Shown here: positions 26,069-35,869 of the stretch, piece by piece
How the letters are laid out: each line of letters begins with the position of its first letter
How positions within the stretch are numbered: position 1 is the first letter of the stretch
Assembly: GCA_964552795.1 (NCBI GenBank)
Contig: CAZKIO010000012.1
Location: 23,680-87,679 of the forward strand
Length of the DNA stretch: 64,000 nucleotides
DNA from: JAEUHZ01 sp964552795
GTDB taxonomy: Bacteria; Planctomycetota; UBA1135; GCA-002686595
Direction of reading: 5' to 3'
Notes under the pieces: model-generated
The model's database searches: none
The model's input: the letters and a program-made list of their open reading frames with translations, nothing else
Told to the model about the DNA's origin: nothing
Position numbers and translations under genes: made by a program

Positions 26069-26845
26069 ATGCCGTTCACCCTGTGCACCCTGAACGTGAA
26101 CGGGATCCGTTCGGCCGAGCGGCGCGGTTTCACGCGCTGGTTCCGCCGCACGCGTCCCGACGTGCTCGCCCTGCAGGAACTGCGGGCGCAGCCGGGCGAC
26201 GTCGACGACGCGCTGCGCTCGCCCGCGGGCTGGAACACGCGCTGGGTCAGCGCGCAGCGCAAGGGCTACTCGGGCGTCGCGCTGTACTCGCGCGAGCCTG
26301 CGGACCGCACCGTCCCCGGGCTGCCCTTCGAGCACCGCGGCGACGAGGGCCGCGCGCTGCGCGCCGAATTCGGCGACCTCGCCGTCGTCAGCCTGTACGT
26401 CCCCAGCGGATCGGCCGGCCCCGAGCGCCAGGCCAGCAAGTTCGCGTTCCTCGATCACGCGCTGCCGTGGTTCGAGTCCCTGCTGGCCGAGGGGCGTCCG
26501 GTCGTGGTCTGCGGCGATCTCAACATCGCGCCCACCGCCCTGGACCTCGCGCGTCCGCGCGAGAACCAGAAGAACTCGGGCTTTCTCCCCGAGGAGCGCG
26601 CCTGGTTCGCGCGCCTGCTGGAGATGGGCTGGGTGGACGCCGTGCGCGCGCTCAACCCCGACGTGCCCGCGCTGTACTCGTGGTGGTCGAACCGCGGGCG
26701 CGCCCGCGAGAACGACGTGGGCTGGCGCCTGGACCACGTGCTGGTGTCGCCCGATCTCGCGCCGCGCGTGCGCCGCGCGTGGATCGAGAAGAAGGCCGGG
26801 CTCTCGGACCACGCGCCCGTGTGGGTCGAGATCGGGGACGCGTGA
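26069..26845 (+). CDS. xthA: Exodeoxyribonuclease III / AP endonuclease
   Basis: 258 residues from ATG 26069, divergent from polA with a 63-base gap. EEP-fold motifs: LNVNGIRSAERRGF, DVLALQELRAQ (catalytic Glu), VVVCGDLNIAPTALDL (Asp and Asn), WRLDHVLVSPDL, and LSDHAPVWVE with the catalytic His. It cleaves at abasic sites and trims 3' ends in base-excision repair. The terminal GTGA overlaps the start of the DUF5916 gene. Confidence 0.95.
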   Translation: MPFTLCTLNVNGIRSAERRGFTRWFRRTRPDVLALQELRAQPGDVDDALRSPAGWNTRWVSAQRKGYSGVALYSREPADRTVPGLPFEHRGDEGRALRAEFGDLAVVSLYVPSGSAGPERQASKFAFLDHALPWFESLLAEGRPVVVCGDLNIAPTALDLARPRENQKNSGFLPEERAWFARLLEMGWVDAVRALNPDVPALYSWWSNRGRARENDVGWRLDHVLVSPDLAPRVRRAWIEKKAGLSDHAPVWVEIGDA

Positions 26846-28971
26846 TCTCCGCGCTCCTCTTGCTGGCGACGGTACCGCAGGCCGCCGAGCCGGAGGTCCG
26901 GCGCACGGCCGCCGTCGTGCGCACCGACGAGTCGCTGACGCTCGACGGCCGCCTCGACGAGGCGATCTGGCGCAGCGCACCGGTCATCGGTCCGCTGCGG
27001 CAGATGCGGCCGCGCATCGACGCCGAGCCGAGCGAGGCGACCGAAGTGCGCATCGTGCACGACGGGAAGACGCTGTGGTTCGGGATCCGCTGCTTCGACC
27101 GCGAGCCGCACGCGATCGTCGCCACGCTGCGCCAGCGCGACGCGGACCTGGACCCCGACGACCGCATCGAGATCCTGCTCGACACCTTCCAGGACCGGCG
27201 CAATGCCTACTTCTTCCAGATCGGCGCCGCGGGCTCGATCGGCGACGCGCTCGTCGCGCGCGACGGCGCCGGCTTCAAGAAGGCCTGGGACGGCATCTTC
27301 GAGGGCGCGGCGCGCATCGACGAGCTGGGCTGGTCGGCGGAGATCGCGATCCCGTTCGCCACGGTGGCCTTCGACCCGTCCAAGGAGGCCTGGGGCTTCA
27401 ACCTGAACCGCTGCATCAAGCGGCGCGAGGAGTTCAGCCGCTTCGCAGGGTTCGCGCGCGACGCCAGCTTCTTCCAGATCGCACAGGCCGGCGACCTCGC
27501 GGGGATGGTCGGCATCGAGCAGGGCCTGGGCATCGACCTCGTGCCGTTCTTCACGGCGCACCACGACGATCCGCGCGGCGACGCGGGGTCGCTGACGGGC
27601 CAGCTGGGATTCGACGCCTTCTGGCGCATCACGCCCGGCCTCCAGGCGGCGGTGACCTACAACACGGATTTCGCCGAGACCGAGGTCGACGACCGGCGCG
27701 TGAACCTGACGCGCTTCCCGCTGTTCTTCCCCGAGAAGCGCGACTTCTTCCTGCAGGACGCGGGCATCTTCGACTTCGCCGACCTCGACTCGGGTCTCCT
27801 GCTGCCCTTCTTCAGCCGACGCATCGGCCTGGACGGAGCGGGCAACCAGGTTCCGATCCTGGTGGGGGGCAAGCTCACCGGCCGCGCCGGCGACTGGAAC
27901 GTCGGCCTGCTCGACGTCCAGACCGAGGACGGCGCCGCCCTCGACGGCGAGAACCTGGGCGTCGCGCGGGTCTCGCGCAACCTCGGCGAGCAGTCGAGCG
28001 TCGGCGTGATCGGCACCCTCGGCGATCCGCGCGGCGAGACCGACGCGGCGCTCTACGGCGCCGACCTCAACCTGGGCACGCGGACGTTCCGCGGCGACAA
28101 GAACCTGCGCTCGAGCCTGTGGGTCCTGCGCTCGGACGACGGCCAGGAGAGCGGCGACGACCTCGCGTACGGCGCGTCGCTGCGCTACCCCAACGACCTG
28201 TGGAGCTGGAAGGCGTCGGCGGCCGAGGTCCAGGAGCGCTTCGATCCGCGCCTGGGCTTCCTGCCGCGGCGCGGCATCCGCGACTACCAGGGCGAGATCG
28301 AGTTCGCGCCGCGGTCCGAGGGTTGGGTGCGCGAGTGGGAGTTCGAGGTCGCGGGCCGCGCGGTCACCGACCTCGACGACCGCCTGGAGACCGGCGAGAT
28401 CGAAATCCAGCCGCTGGGCGTCGAGCTCGACTCGGGAGACGAGGCGCGCCTGCAGTTGATCTGGACGCGCGAGCGGCTCGACCAGGCCTTCGAGATCGAG
28501 GACGGCATCGCGATCCCCGCCGGGGAGTACGACTTCACCCGCCTGCGCCTGGAGCTGGAGTCCTCGCAGAAGCGGCCGCTCTCCGCCGGCCTGGAGCTGG
28601 AGGGCGGCGAGTTCTTCGACGGCACGCGCTTCGACTTCGAGCCGTCGCTCCTGTGGCGTCCCAACGCGCTGCTCAACGCCAGCCTGTCGTACGAGCGCAG
28701 CGCGGTGGACCTCGAGGCCGGCGAGTTCACGGCGCACGTCGGCCGCGCGCGCGTCGACCTGACCTTCACGCCGCGCCTGCAGTGGTCGAACCTGGTGCAG
28801 TTCGACAACGACTCCGACAGCGCCGGCTGGAACAGCCGTCTGCGCTGGATCTTCGGTCCCGGCCAGGAGCTGTTCCTCGTGTGGAACACGGTCGTCGAGC
28901 GCGAGGCCGGCTCGCTGGTCTCGACGGGCAGCGCCGCGGCCTTCAAGGTCGGCTACACGCTGCGCTTCTAG
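26842..28971 (+). CDS. Outer-membrane CBM9-like / DUF5916 beta-barrel protein
   Basis: 709 residues from GTG 26842 (GTGA overlap with xthA). A short hydrophobic leader ends near VPQAAE. A CBM9-type N-terminal domain follows (LTLDGRLDEAIWRSA; RIEILLDTFQDRRNAYFFQI; EIAIPFATVAF; WGFNLNRCIKRREE). The remainder is DUF5916-like: FPEKRDFFLQDAGIFDF and DPRLGFLPRRGIRDY are its hallmark motifs, then alternating beta strands ending in GYTLRF, an outer-membrane C-terminal Phe. The family often accompanies carbohydrate or peptide uptake, but the substrate is unknown. Coupling with a DNA-repair gene is odd and may only reflect packing. Confidence 0.88.
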   Translation: MISALLLLATVPQAAEPEVRRTAAVVRTDESLTLDGRLDEAIWRSAPVIGPLRQMRPRIDAEPSEATEVRIVHDGKTLWFGIRCFDREPHAIVATLRQRDADLDPDDRIEILLDTFQDRRNAYFFQIGAAGSIGDALVARDGAGFKKAWDGIFEGAARIDELGWSAEIAIPFATVAFDPSKEAWGFNLNRCIKRREEFSRFAGFARDASFFQIAQAGDLAGMVGIEQGLGIDLVPFFTAHHDDPRGDAGSLTGQLGFDAFWRITPGLQAAVTYNTDFAETEVDDRRVNLTRFPLFFPEKRDFFLQDAGIFDFADLDSGLLLPFFSRRIGLDGAGNQVPILVGGKLTGRAGDWNVGLLDVQTEDGAALDGENLGVARVSRNLGEQSSVGVIGTLGDPRGETDAALYGADLNLGTRTFRGDKNLRSSLWVLRSDDGQESGDDLAYGASLRYPNDLWSWKASAAEVQERFDPRLGFLPRRGIRDYQGEIEFAPRSEGWVREWEFEVAGRAVTDLDDRLETGEIEIQPLGVELDSGDEARLQLIWTRERLDQAFEIEDGIAIPAGEYDFTRLRLELESSQKRPLSAGLELEGGEFFDGTRFDFEPSLLWRPNALLNASLSYERSAVDLEAGEFTAHVGRARVDLTFTPRLQWSNLVQFDNDSDSAGWNSRLRWIFGPGQELFLVWNTVVEREAGSLVSTGSAAAFKVGYTLRF

Positions 28972-29031
28972 CGCCGCGGCGCCGCCGGCATCGCGACCGG
29001 CGCGCTGCCCGCCGCAGTCTCGCGCGCTCGC

Positions 29032-30804
29032 TCAGCCGCGCAGGTCGGGACGCTCGCCGACCCGGAAGTCGATGACCTCGACCTCCAGCCGGGTCTCGCC
29101 GCGGAAGTGGTTCCACTTGGGCGTGTACACCGCGTGCACGGGCACGCCCGGCTTCAGCTCCAGCTCGCGCGCGGCCTGGCCGAACGCCATCCCGCGCAGC
29201 ACGTGGTCGCCCGAGCGCAGGTTGAGCAGGAGGTGGCTCTTGTCGCCGCCCAGGACGCGCGGGAAATCCGCGAGGCGCAGGTTCGCCGAATGGAACACGG
29301 GCTTCTCGTTGCGCTCCCCGAACGGCCGCAGACGATCGATCTCGCGCTGCAGCGGCTCGGTCACGGCGCCGAACGGCAGGTCGCAGTCGATCCACGTCTC
29401 CGGCGCCGGATAGGCGCGGCCGCCGAGCATCTCCCGGGCGCGCGCGCACACCGCTTCGCGGTACGCGTCCACGCGGCCGGCCTCGATCTCCATCCCGGCC
29501 GCCTGCTCGTGGCCCCCGTGGCGCAGGACGTGGGTGCCGCCGCCGTCGAGCGCGGCCAGCACGTTGAAACCTGCGACCGAACGTGCGCTGCCGCGTCCGG
29601 TCGCGCCGTCGAGGCCGATCACGACCGCCGGGCGCTGGTACTGCGCCGCCAGCCGCCCGGCGACGATGCCCACGACACCCTGGTGCCAGCCCTGTCCGGC
29701 CAGCACCAAGACCGGCCAGCGTTCCACGTCGGCGTAGGCCTCGGCCTCGCGCCGCGCCTCGACGAGCAGTTGCGCCTCGATGCGGCGGCGCTCGAGGTTC
29801 AGCGCGTCCAGCTCGGTGGCCAGGCGGCGCGCCTCGCGCTCGTCCTCGGAGAGGAGCAGTTCGACCGCGCGGCGCGCGTTGTCGAGGCGCCCCGCGGCGT
29901 TGATGCGCGGGCCGATCTGGTAGCCGACGTCCTCCGAGACCAGCTCGCGTCCGGCGAGTCCGCACACCTGCAGGAGGGCGCGCACGCCCGGGCGCTGCGA
30001 ACCCTCGAGCACGCGCAAGCCGTGGCGCGCCAGGATCCGGTTCTCGCCGACCAGCGGCACGACGTCGCAGACCGTCGCGATCGCCACGTAGCCCATGCCC
30101 TCGACCAGGAACTCGCGCAGGTCGTCGCGGACCTTGCACGCGCCGCTGATCTCCTGGCACAGCCCCCACGCGAGCTTGAACGCCACGGCGCCCCCGCACA
30201 GGTCGCGGAACGGATACGTCGCGTCGCGCAGCTTGGGGTTCACGATCGCCACCGCGGCGGGCAGCGGCCCGGCCGGCGGCTCGTGGTGGTCGGTGACGAC
30301 CGTGTCGACGCCCAGCGCCGCGAGCTCGGCGATCGTCGCCGCCGCCGACGTGCCGTTGTCGACGCTGATCACCAGCCTGGCGCCGGTGGCGCGCGCCTTG
30401 TGGATCGAGTGCGGCCCGAACGAGTAGCCGTCGGCGAAGCGGTCGGGGATGTGCCAGTGCACGTCGGCGCCCAGGATCCGCAGCAGGCGCACGAGCAGCG
30501 TCGTCCCGGTCACGCCGTCGACGTCGTAGTCGCCGTGCACCAGGATCGGCTCGCGCTCGCGGATCGCGCGCAGCACGCGTCGCGTGGCCGCGGCCATGCC
30601 CGTGAGCAGCGAGGGGTCGTGGAGGCTGCCGAGCGGAGCGCGCAGGTGCTCCGCGACCGCGTCCGTCTCGGTGAGGCCCCGCGCGACGAGCAGCGTCGCC
30701 AGCACCGGCGAGACCTGCTGCGCGCGTGCGATCCGCGCGACGGCGGCCGCGTCGACCGCGCGCAAGCGCCAGCGGCGGAGCGTCGAGGCAGCGGCGGTGG
30801 GCAT
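29032..30804 (-). CDS. recJ: Single-stranded-DNA-specific exonuclease RecJ
   Basis: 590 residues from ATG 30804. DHH phosphoesterase motifs are present: HGDYDVDGVTGT (motif I, DYDVDG at 92-97), SVDNG (148-152), TDHHEPP (171-177, DHH box) and ATVCDVVPL. The DHHA1 domain contains LRHGGHEQAAGMEI, the GGH motif. A C-terminal OB-fold follows. It degrades ssDNA 5' to 3' in recombination and mismatch repair. The N-terminal 10 residues are poorly conserved and the true start may be slightly internal. Confidence 0.95.
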   Translation of the reverse strand: MPTAAASTLRRWRLRAVDAAAVARIARAQQVSPVLATLLVARGLTETDAVAEHLRAPLGSLHDPSLLTGMAAATRRVLRAIREREPILVHGDYDVDGVTGTTLLVRLLRILGADVHWHIPDRFADGYSFGPHSIHKARATGARLVISVDNGTSAAATIAELAALGVDTVVTDHHEPPAGPLPAAVAIVNPKLRDATYPFRDLCGGAVAFKLAWGLCQEISGACKVRDDLREFLVEGMGYVAIATVCDVVPLVGENRILARHGLRVLEGSQRPGVRALLQVCGLAGRELVSEDVGYQIGPRINAAGRLDNARRAVELLLSEDEREARRLATELDALNLERRRIEAQLLVEARREAEAYADVERWPVLVLAGQGWHQGVVGIVAGRLAAQYQRPAVVIGLDGATGRGSARSVAGFNVLAALDGGGTHVLRHGGHEQAAGMEIEAGRVDAYREAVCARAREMLGGRAYPAPETWIDCDLPFGAVTEPLQREIDRLRPFGERNEKPVFHSANLRLADFPRVLGGDKSHLLLNLRSGDHVLRGMAFGQAARELELKPGVPVHAVYTPKWNHFRGETRLEVEVIDFRVGERPDLRG

Positions 30805-30866
30805 GACCCCCGCAGGCTAGCAGCCCGGCTCGAAACTCCCTACTCCGGCGGCGTGGAGCGCGCCGG

Positions 30867-30940
30867 GCCGTCGTCAGGCTCGTCGAATCGCGCTCGGCTG
30901 CCGAGCTGGCCGCTTCCGCCGCCTCGCGACGGGACTCTCC
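30867..30940 (+). repeat. Dispersed repeat, copy A (recJ-selA gap)
   Basis: The first 29 bases (GCCGTCGTCAGGCTCGTCGA...) match 49929-49957 with two differences. A second block (CCGCCTCGCGACGGG-CTCT) matches near 50020-50040. The copy at 49929 is at the 3' end of a degenerate transposase-like gene, so copy A may be the terminal remnant of a related insertion. It lies in the 275-base divergent gap between recJ and selA, where no gene is supported. Confidence 0.6.
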
Positions 30941-31079
30941 CGACGGGCTGCGGGCGCTCGAGGCCCGGTGCGGCGCGGCCGGAGCCGCGAGCGGGCCCCG
31001 GCACGGAGGCTGCGCGCTACCGCCGGCCGCGCGACGTGCCGCTTGCCAAGCGGCCGCGCGGGCGACGACACTGCCGCGG

Positions 31080-32528
31080 ATGGCGCGTTCCGACACCGGC
31101 CCCCAGGCCGCCTACCGACTGCTGCCGGCGATCGACGTCGTCCTGCGCGATCCGCGCGCGGCGCCGCTCGAGCGGCGCGCCGGCCGCGCGTTCCTCCATC
31201 AGCTCGCGTCGCAGGAGATCGAGGGCTGGCGGGCGGAGATCCGCGCGGGCCGCCTGGACGCGCCGCGCCTGGAGGCGTTGCTCGCCGCGGGGGAGCCGTT
31301 CCTGGCGCTGGAGCAGCGCCTGCGCCGCGAGGAGGGCCGCGGCGTCGTGCGCTGCGTCAACGCGACCGGGGTCGTGCTCAACACGGGCCTGGGTCGCGCG
31401 CCGGTGCACCCCGCGGTGGCCGACGCGATGGCGGCGGCCGCGCGCAGCTACTGCGTGCTGGAGGTCGACCGCTGGACGAACGAGCGCAACCAGCGCGACG
31501 ACCACCTGGGCGACCTCCTGGCGCGCGCGACGGGCGCGGAGGCCGGCATCGGCGTCAACAACTGCGCGGCGGCGGTGTTCCTGCTCTTCAGCACGTTTGC
31601 CGGCGGGCGCCAGGCGATCGTGAGCCGCGGCGAGCTGGTCGAGATCGGCGGTAGCTTCCGCGTGCCCGACGTCATGGCGCGCGCGAACGCCGCGCTGGTC
31701 GAGGTCGGGACGACCAACCGCACGCGCCTCGCGGACTACGAGCGCGCGATCACCGCGTCGACGGGCCTGATCGTCAAGGTCCACACGAGCAACTTCCGCG
31801 TGGTCGGCTTCACCGAGGAGGTCGCGCCGTCGGAGCTAGCGGAACTGGGCGCGCGGCGCGGCGTGACGACGGCGTTCGACCTGGGTTCGGGCTTGTTCGA
31901 GCCCGCGGGCGCCGTTCCGCTGGCGCACCTCCTGGGCGACGAACCGCGCGTCGCCGAGGCCGTCGCGACCGGCGTCGACGTGGTGATGTTCTCGGGCGAC
32001 AAGCTGTTCGGCGGTCCGCAGGCGGGCCTGATCGTCGGCCGGCGCGCGGCGATCGAGGCGCTGCGCCGCAACCCCGTGTACCGCGCGCTGCGCCTGGACA
32101 AGGTGGCGCTCGCGGGCCTGGAGACGACCCTCAAGCTGCTCCTGGGCGGACGCGCGGACGAACTCCCCGCGCGGGCCATGCTGGCGCGCACCGCGTCCGA
32201 CTTGCGGCCCGCCGCCGACGCGATCGCGGCGCGCCTCTCCGCCATCGCCGGCCTGGAGGCGGCGGTCGTCGAGGACGCCAGCCAGCCCGGCAGCGGCAGC
32301 GCGCCGACCATCCTGCTGCCGACGTGGGTCGTGCGCGTGCGGCACGCGACGCTCTCGGATGCGGCGCTGGCCCTGCGCCTGCGCGAGGCGCGGGTGCCGG
32401 TGTTCACCCGCGTCCAGGCCGGGGCCGTGCTCGTCGATCCGCGGACGCTGCTTCCCGGCGACGAGGACGACCTCGCGCGCGCCTTCGCCGAGGCGGCGGG
32501 AAGAGATGGCGGCGCGCCGCGTCCCTGA
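31080..32528 (+). CDS. selA: L-seryl-tRNA(Sec) selenium transferase
   Basis: 482 residues from ATG 31080. SelA features: VNATGVVLNTGLGRAP (93-108), EVDRWTNERNQRDDH, GVNNCAAAVFL (158-168), VGTTNRTRL (209-217), and the PLP-binding Lys308 in MFSGDKLFGGPQAGL. It converts Ser-tRNA(Sec) to Sec-tRNA(Sec) using selenophosphate from SelD. The N-terminal domain that grips tRNA(Sec) is complete. A tRNA(Sec) gene and selD lie within 8 kb. The next gene starts inside its last codons. Confidence 0.96.
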   Translation: MARSDTGPQAAYRLLPAIDVVLRDPRAAPLERRAGRAFLHQLASQEIEGWRAEIRAGRLDAPRLEALLAAGEPFLALEQRLRREEGRGVVRCVNATGVVLNTGLGRAPVHPAVADAMAAAARSYCVLEVDRWTNERNQRDDHLGDLLARATGAEAGIGVNNCAAAVFLLFSTFAGGRQAIVSRGELVEIGGSFRVPDVMARANAALVEVGTTNRTRLADYERAITASTGLIVKVHTSNFRVVGFTEEVAPSELAELGARRGVTTAFDLGSGLFEPAGAVPLAHLLGDEPRVAEAVATGVDVVMFSGDKLFGGPQAGLIVGRRAAIEALRRNPVYRALRLDKVALAGLETTLKLLLGGRADELPARAMLARTASDLRPAADAIAARLSAIAGLEAAVVEDASQPGSGSAPTILLPTWVVRVRHATLSDAALALRLREARVPVFTRVQAGAVLVDPRTLLPGDEDDLARAFAEAAGRDGGAPRP

Positions 32529-33882
32529 TCTGCGCCGCCGCGCATCCGCCGCACCGTCCGCCGTGAGCCTCGAAGAACTCCTCGCCCGCATCGACGATCG
32601 TTCGTTGGTGGTCGGCGTCCTGGGCCTGGGCGCGGTGGGCCTGCCGCTCTCGCGCACCTTCGCGCGCGCCGGTTTCCGGGTGCTGGGCTTCGACCACGAT
32701 GCGGAGAAGCGCGCGGCGCTCGCGCGCGGAGCCGGCGCTCCGGCGCACCTGGGGCCCGCGTTCGTGCGCGAGCTGCTGGACGGCGGCCGCTTCGAGATCG
32801 TCGCGGACCGCGAGCGCCTGACCGAGGTCGGCGCGGCGCTGGTGTGCGTGCCCACGCCGCTCGACGCGCGCGGCGGACCGGACCTCGGCGCGGTGCTGGA
32901 CGTCGGCGGCGCGCTGGCGCGCTGGCTGCCCGACGGCGCGCTGGCGGTGCTCGTCTCGACGGCGCCGCCGGGCACCGCGCGCGGGCCGTTCGCGCGCGCG
33001 CTCGCGGCGCGTCCGCGCCCGGCGGGCGGCGCGCTCCTGGTGGCCTCCGCGCCCGAACGCGAGGACCCGGGCCGCGACGTCGCGACCTGGACCGTTCCCA
33101 AGCTCGTCGGCGGGACCTGCGGGGCGAGCGCGCAAGCGGCGGCACGCCTGCACGCCGCGGCGTTCGATCGCGTCGTGCCGGTCTCCAGCGCGGAGGTCGC
33201 CGAGGCCGCCAAGCTCCTCGAGAACGTCTACCGCGCCGTCAACATCGCGCTGGTCAACGAGGTCAAGGTGGCGCTCGACGCGCTCGCGATCGACATCTCG
33301 GAGGTGGTCGAGGCGGCCGCCACCAAGCCCTTCGGCTTCGAGCGCTTCCAGCCGGGACCGGGCACGGGCGGACACTGCATCCCGATGGCCGCGCCGTTCC
33401 TGGCCGCGGCGGCGCGCGGCGCCGGCGTCGAACTGCCGCTCGTCGCGGCGGCGACGGCGGCGGAGCGCGACATGCCCGCGTGGGTCGTCGCCAAGGCCGG
33501 CGCGGCGCTGGCGAGCGTGGGACGCGGTCTCTGCGGCGCGCGCGTCCTCGTCCTGGGCCTGGCGTACAAGCGCGGCGTCGACTGCACGTCGCGCTCGCCG
33601 GCGCTCTCGATCCTGGAACTACTGCTCGACGCCGGCGCGCACGCGTGCTTCAGCGATCCCCACGTGCCGGTCGCGCCCGACGGCGCCGCGCTCGCCGGGA
33701 GCGCCCGGCGGTCCGTCGCGCTCGACGCGGCGAGCCTCGCCGAGGCCGACGTCGTGATCGTCGCGACCGACCACGCGACCTTCGACTGGGAGATCGTCGC
33801 GCGCCACGCGCGACTCGTGGTCGACGCGCGCCGCGTCCTCGTCGCGCGGCTCAGCGGCGATGCGCGCTACTGGCCGGCTTGA
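32506..33882 (+). CDS. UDP/GDP nucleotide-sugar 6-dehydrogenase
   Basis: 458 residues if ATG 32506 is used (weak GGGAAGAG Shine-Dalgarno, 23-base overlap with selA); GTG 32563 would give 439 residues and a more family-like N-terminus. The NAD-binding motif GVLGLGAVGLPLS begins near residue 37. Further motifs are VCVPTPLD (nucleotide loop) and the catalytic Cys291 in GPGTGGHCIP. VLGLAYKRGVDCTSRSPAL marks the C-terminal UDP-binding domain. It oxidises a UDP-sugar such as UDP-ManNAc or UDP-GlcNAc to the uronate for surface polysaccharide; the sugar cannot be assigned from sequence. Its neighbours give no glycan cluster, so the link to selA is probably incidental. Confidence 0.88.
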   Translation: MAARRVPDLRRRASAAPSAVSLEELLARIDDRSLVVGVLGLGAVGLPLSRTFARAGFRVLGFDHDAEKRAALARGAGAPAHLGPAFVRELLDGGRFEIVADRERLTEVGAALVCVPTPLDARGGPDLGAVLDVGGALARWLPDGALAVLVSTAPPGTARGPFARALAARPRPAGGALLVASAPEREDPGRDVATWTVPKLVGGTCGASAQAAARLHAAAFDRVVPVSSAEVAEAAKLLENVYRAVNIALVNEVKVALDALAIDISEVVEAAATKPFGFERFQPGPGTGGHCIPMAAPFLAAAARGAGVELPLVAAATAAERDMPAWVVAKAGAALASVGRGLCGARVLVLGLAYKRGVDCTSRSPALSILELLLDAGAHACFSDPHVPVAPDGAALAGSARRSVALDAASLAEADVVIVATDHATFDWEIVARHARLVVDARRVLVARLSGDARYWPA

Positions 33883-35279
33883 GCCGGCGACGCTGCGGGC
33901 ATCCGCAGGCTCGCGTACACGTCCGCGGGCAGGTGCCGCTGCAGCAGCCCGAGCGCGTGCGTTCGCGTCCTTCGATCGACCGTGCCGTCCGACGCGATTT
34001 CCTCCAGCAACCGCAGGGCTTCCGCGCGCGCCGGACCGCTGGAGCGGGTCACGACGTTGCCGGCCGCCGCGGCGCAGGATGCCGCGCCGATCGCGGCGGG
34101 CCCGCCCAGGCGCGCGTCGCGCAGCGCCTGCACGGCGCGCACGTCGACCGCGTGGCTCGAGGTCAGCGTCAGGATCGCCTGCTCGCGCACCGGCCGGCTG
34201 GGATCGGTCTCCAGGATCCCCAGCAGCACGGCCGGGCTCTCGCGGTGCATGCCCGTCACGAGCGTGACGCGCGCCGTGTCGTCCAGCCCCGCCGCGACCA
34301 GCATGCTGTAGCGGTCGCGGATGGACTCGAGCGCCTCTTCGCGGTCGCCCAGGACGCTGATCGCGAGCTTCGCGGCGGCATCCGTCCGGCCGGCGAGCAG
34401 CTCGGCGGCGCGCGCAGGCGGCGCGCTGCGGGCGATCGCCTGGGCCAGGGCCTCGCGCAGCCGCGGTCGGGCGCGCGCGTCCGCGTCGAGCGCGGCGAGC
34501 GCGGCCTCGCCCTCGGCCGGATCGAGCCGCCACAACATCCGCAGCGCGGCCGCGGCGAGGCCGGGGACCTCGGTCATGGCGAGCAGTTCGAGCAGCGCCG
34601 TGCGATGGCCCGCGAAGGTCGCCGCGTCCGCTTCCATCCCGGACAGCAACGGGATCAGGTCCGGGGCGATCGCCGGATCCGCGCGGCACCGTTCGACGAT
34701 CCGCGCGAGGTGCTCGGGACCGACCGCCGCGCGGCCAGACAGCCGGGTGGCGGCGAGCGATTCCACCAGCTCCTGCCGGACGTCGTCCTGCAATCCGGGC
34801 AGGTTCTCGAGCACCGCACGCAGCGTGTCCGCTCCGCCCGCGGCCGTGTCGCGCGCCACCGCCACGCACAGCGCCACGACGGCGCCGCGGCGTGCGATGG
34901 CGTCGTCGTCGAACTCGGCCGCCGCCAGCCCGCGCAGGACCGCGGCCGCGCCGTGCGGCGGAGCGTAGACCGCGCCCAGCACGGCCTCGAGCGCCGTACC
35001 GTCGCCGGCGGCCTCGTGCCGCGCGGCCAGTTGCAGCAACCCGCGGAGCGAAGCGGCCGGCGGCGGCTCGGCCGCTTCCGCGCCGCGCGCGGGGCCGGCG
35101 TCGCGCCGCGCCCCCGCCGACGGATCCGGGGCGCTGAGCACCGCGTCCGCGAAGGGTGCGCCGTCCGCGCGTTCGCGCGCCTGCGCGGCGGCGGTGTCCG
35201 GCGCGGACCCTCGCCGTGCCAGAGTCCAGGCGAGGAGCAGGATCGCGACCAGACCGACCACCGACGCGCTGCGCTTCAT
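33867..35279 (-). CDS. Membrane-anchored protein with HEAT-like helical repeats
   Basis: 470 residues from ATG 35279 (GGGAGGA Shine-Dalgarno). A signal anchor (SVVGLVAILLLAWTLARR, ~5-22) is followed by an Ala/Pro-rich linker. Then come helical repeats of about 30-35 residues (for example VRQELVESLAATRL, VREQAILTLTSSH), resembling HEAT/armadillo repeats used for protein-protein contacts. No catalytic motif is seen. It starts 22 bases after the stop of the secreted Cys-rich gene upstream and is probably cotranscribed with it. Its 3' end overlaps the convergent dehydrogenase gene by 16 bases. Confidence 0.75.
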   Translation of the reverse strand: MKRSASVVGLVAILLLAWTLARRGSAPDTAAAQARERADGAPFADAVLSAPDPSAGARRDAGPARGAEAAEPPPAASLRGLLQLAARHEAAGDGTALEAVLGAVYAPPHGAAAVLRGLAAAEFDDDAIARRGAVVALCVAVARDTAAGGADTLRAVLENLPGLQDDVRQELVESLAATRLSGRAAVGPEHLARIVERCRADPAIAPDLIPLLSGMEADAATFAGHRTALLELLAMTEVPGLAAAALRMLWRLDPAEGEAALAALDADARARPRLREALAQAIARSAPPARAAELLAGRTDAAAKLAISVLGDREEALESIRDRYSMLVAAGLDDTARVTLVTGMHRESPAVLLGILETDPSRPVREQAILTLTSSHAVDVRAVQALRDARLGGPAAIGAASCAAAAGNVVTRSSGPARAEALRLLEEIASDGTVDRRTRTHALGLLQRHLPADVYASLRMPAASPAQAGQ

Positions 35280-35301
35280 GACCGTCCTCCCGTTCGCCCG
35301 C

Positions 35302-35745
35302 TCAGCGCGGAGTCGTCTCGACCGTGACGCAGTCGAGGGTCTGGAAGTCCTCGATGGTGCCCGACTGCATCCACGCGGAGCAGACGCACTCCTCGTCCAC
35401 GGTGCCCAGGGCCGGCAGCTTCACCGGCTGGCACTCGCACTCGCGCTTGTACGCGGGGATGGTGCTGGCGCCCGCGCACAGCGTGCCGTAATTCGCCGTG
35501 CCGCAGCACTCCTGGTGCGCGGGGTGCAGCAGGATCGTCCGCGGGCAGGGCGTGCTGCCGACCACCATCGAGAGGCCGAACAGCGACAGGTAGTGCTCGC
35601 ACTGACTCATCGGTCCGAGCTGGACGGTGTGCGCGGGGACGTTGTCGGCGCGGACGTGGGGACAGACGGATACCTGGGCGCGGGCGGGCGCCCCGGCCGC
35701 GGCGAACAGCGAGACCAGTACGACGGCGAGCTTCGATCCCTGCAT
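35302..35745 (-). CDS. Small secreted cysteine-rich protein of unknown function
   Basis: 147 residues from ATG 35745 with an AAGGAGG Shine-Dalgarno. A signal peptide (MQGSKLAVVLVSLFAAAGA) ends near APARAQ. The mature part carries about ten Cys (CPHV, CEHY, CPRT, ECCGT, LCAG, CECQ, CVCS, DCV), suggesting several disulfides in an extracytoplasmic domain. No known family is recognised. It shares a divergent 124-base upstream region with selD. Confidence 0.75.
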   Translation of the reverse strand: MQGSKLAVVLVSLFAAAGAPARAQVSVCPHVRADNVPAHTVQLGPMSQCEHYLSLFGLSMVVGSTPCPRTILLHPAHQECCGTANYGTLCAGASTIPAYKRECECQPVKLPALGTVDEECVCSAWMQSGTIEDFQTLDCVTVETTPR

Positions 35746-35869
35746 GACGATCCTCCTTGGGCTGGGCGGCAGCGTCGCCGCCGCCGGACATCCCCCCGAC
35801 CGCACCGCGGGCCGGGCGGTTGCAGCCGAGCCGGCGAAAACCCCGCCGCGCTGTGCTAACGTCGCTGCC

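Noticed and set aside
22553..26845. A 1430-codon open frame on the plus strand
   Set aside because: Most of it is antisense to polA, lpxA and part of the phytase gene, with a composition typical of high-GC shadow frames; only its last 258 codons (xthA) are real.
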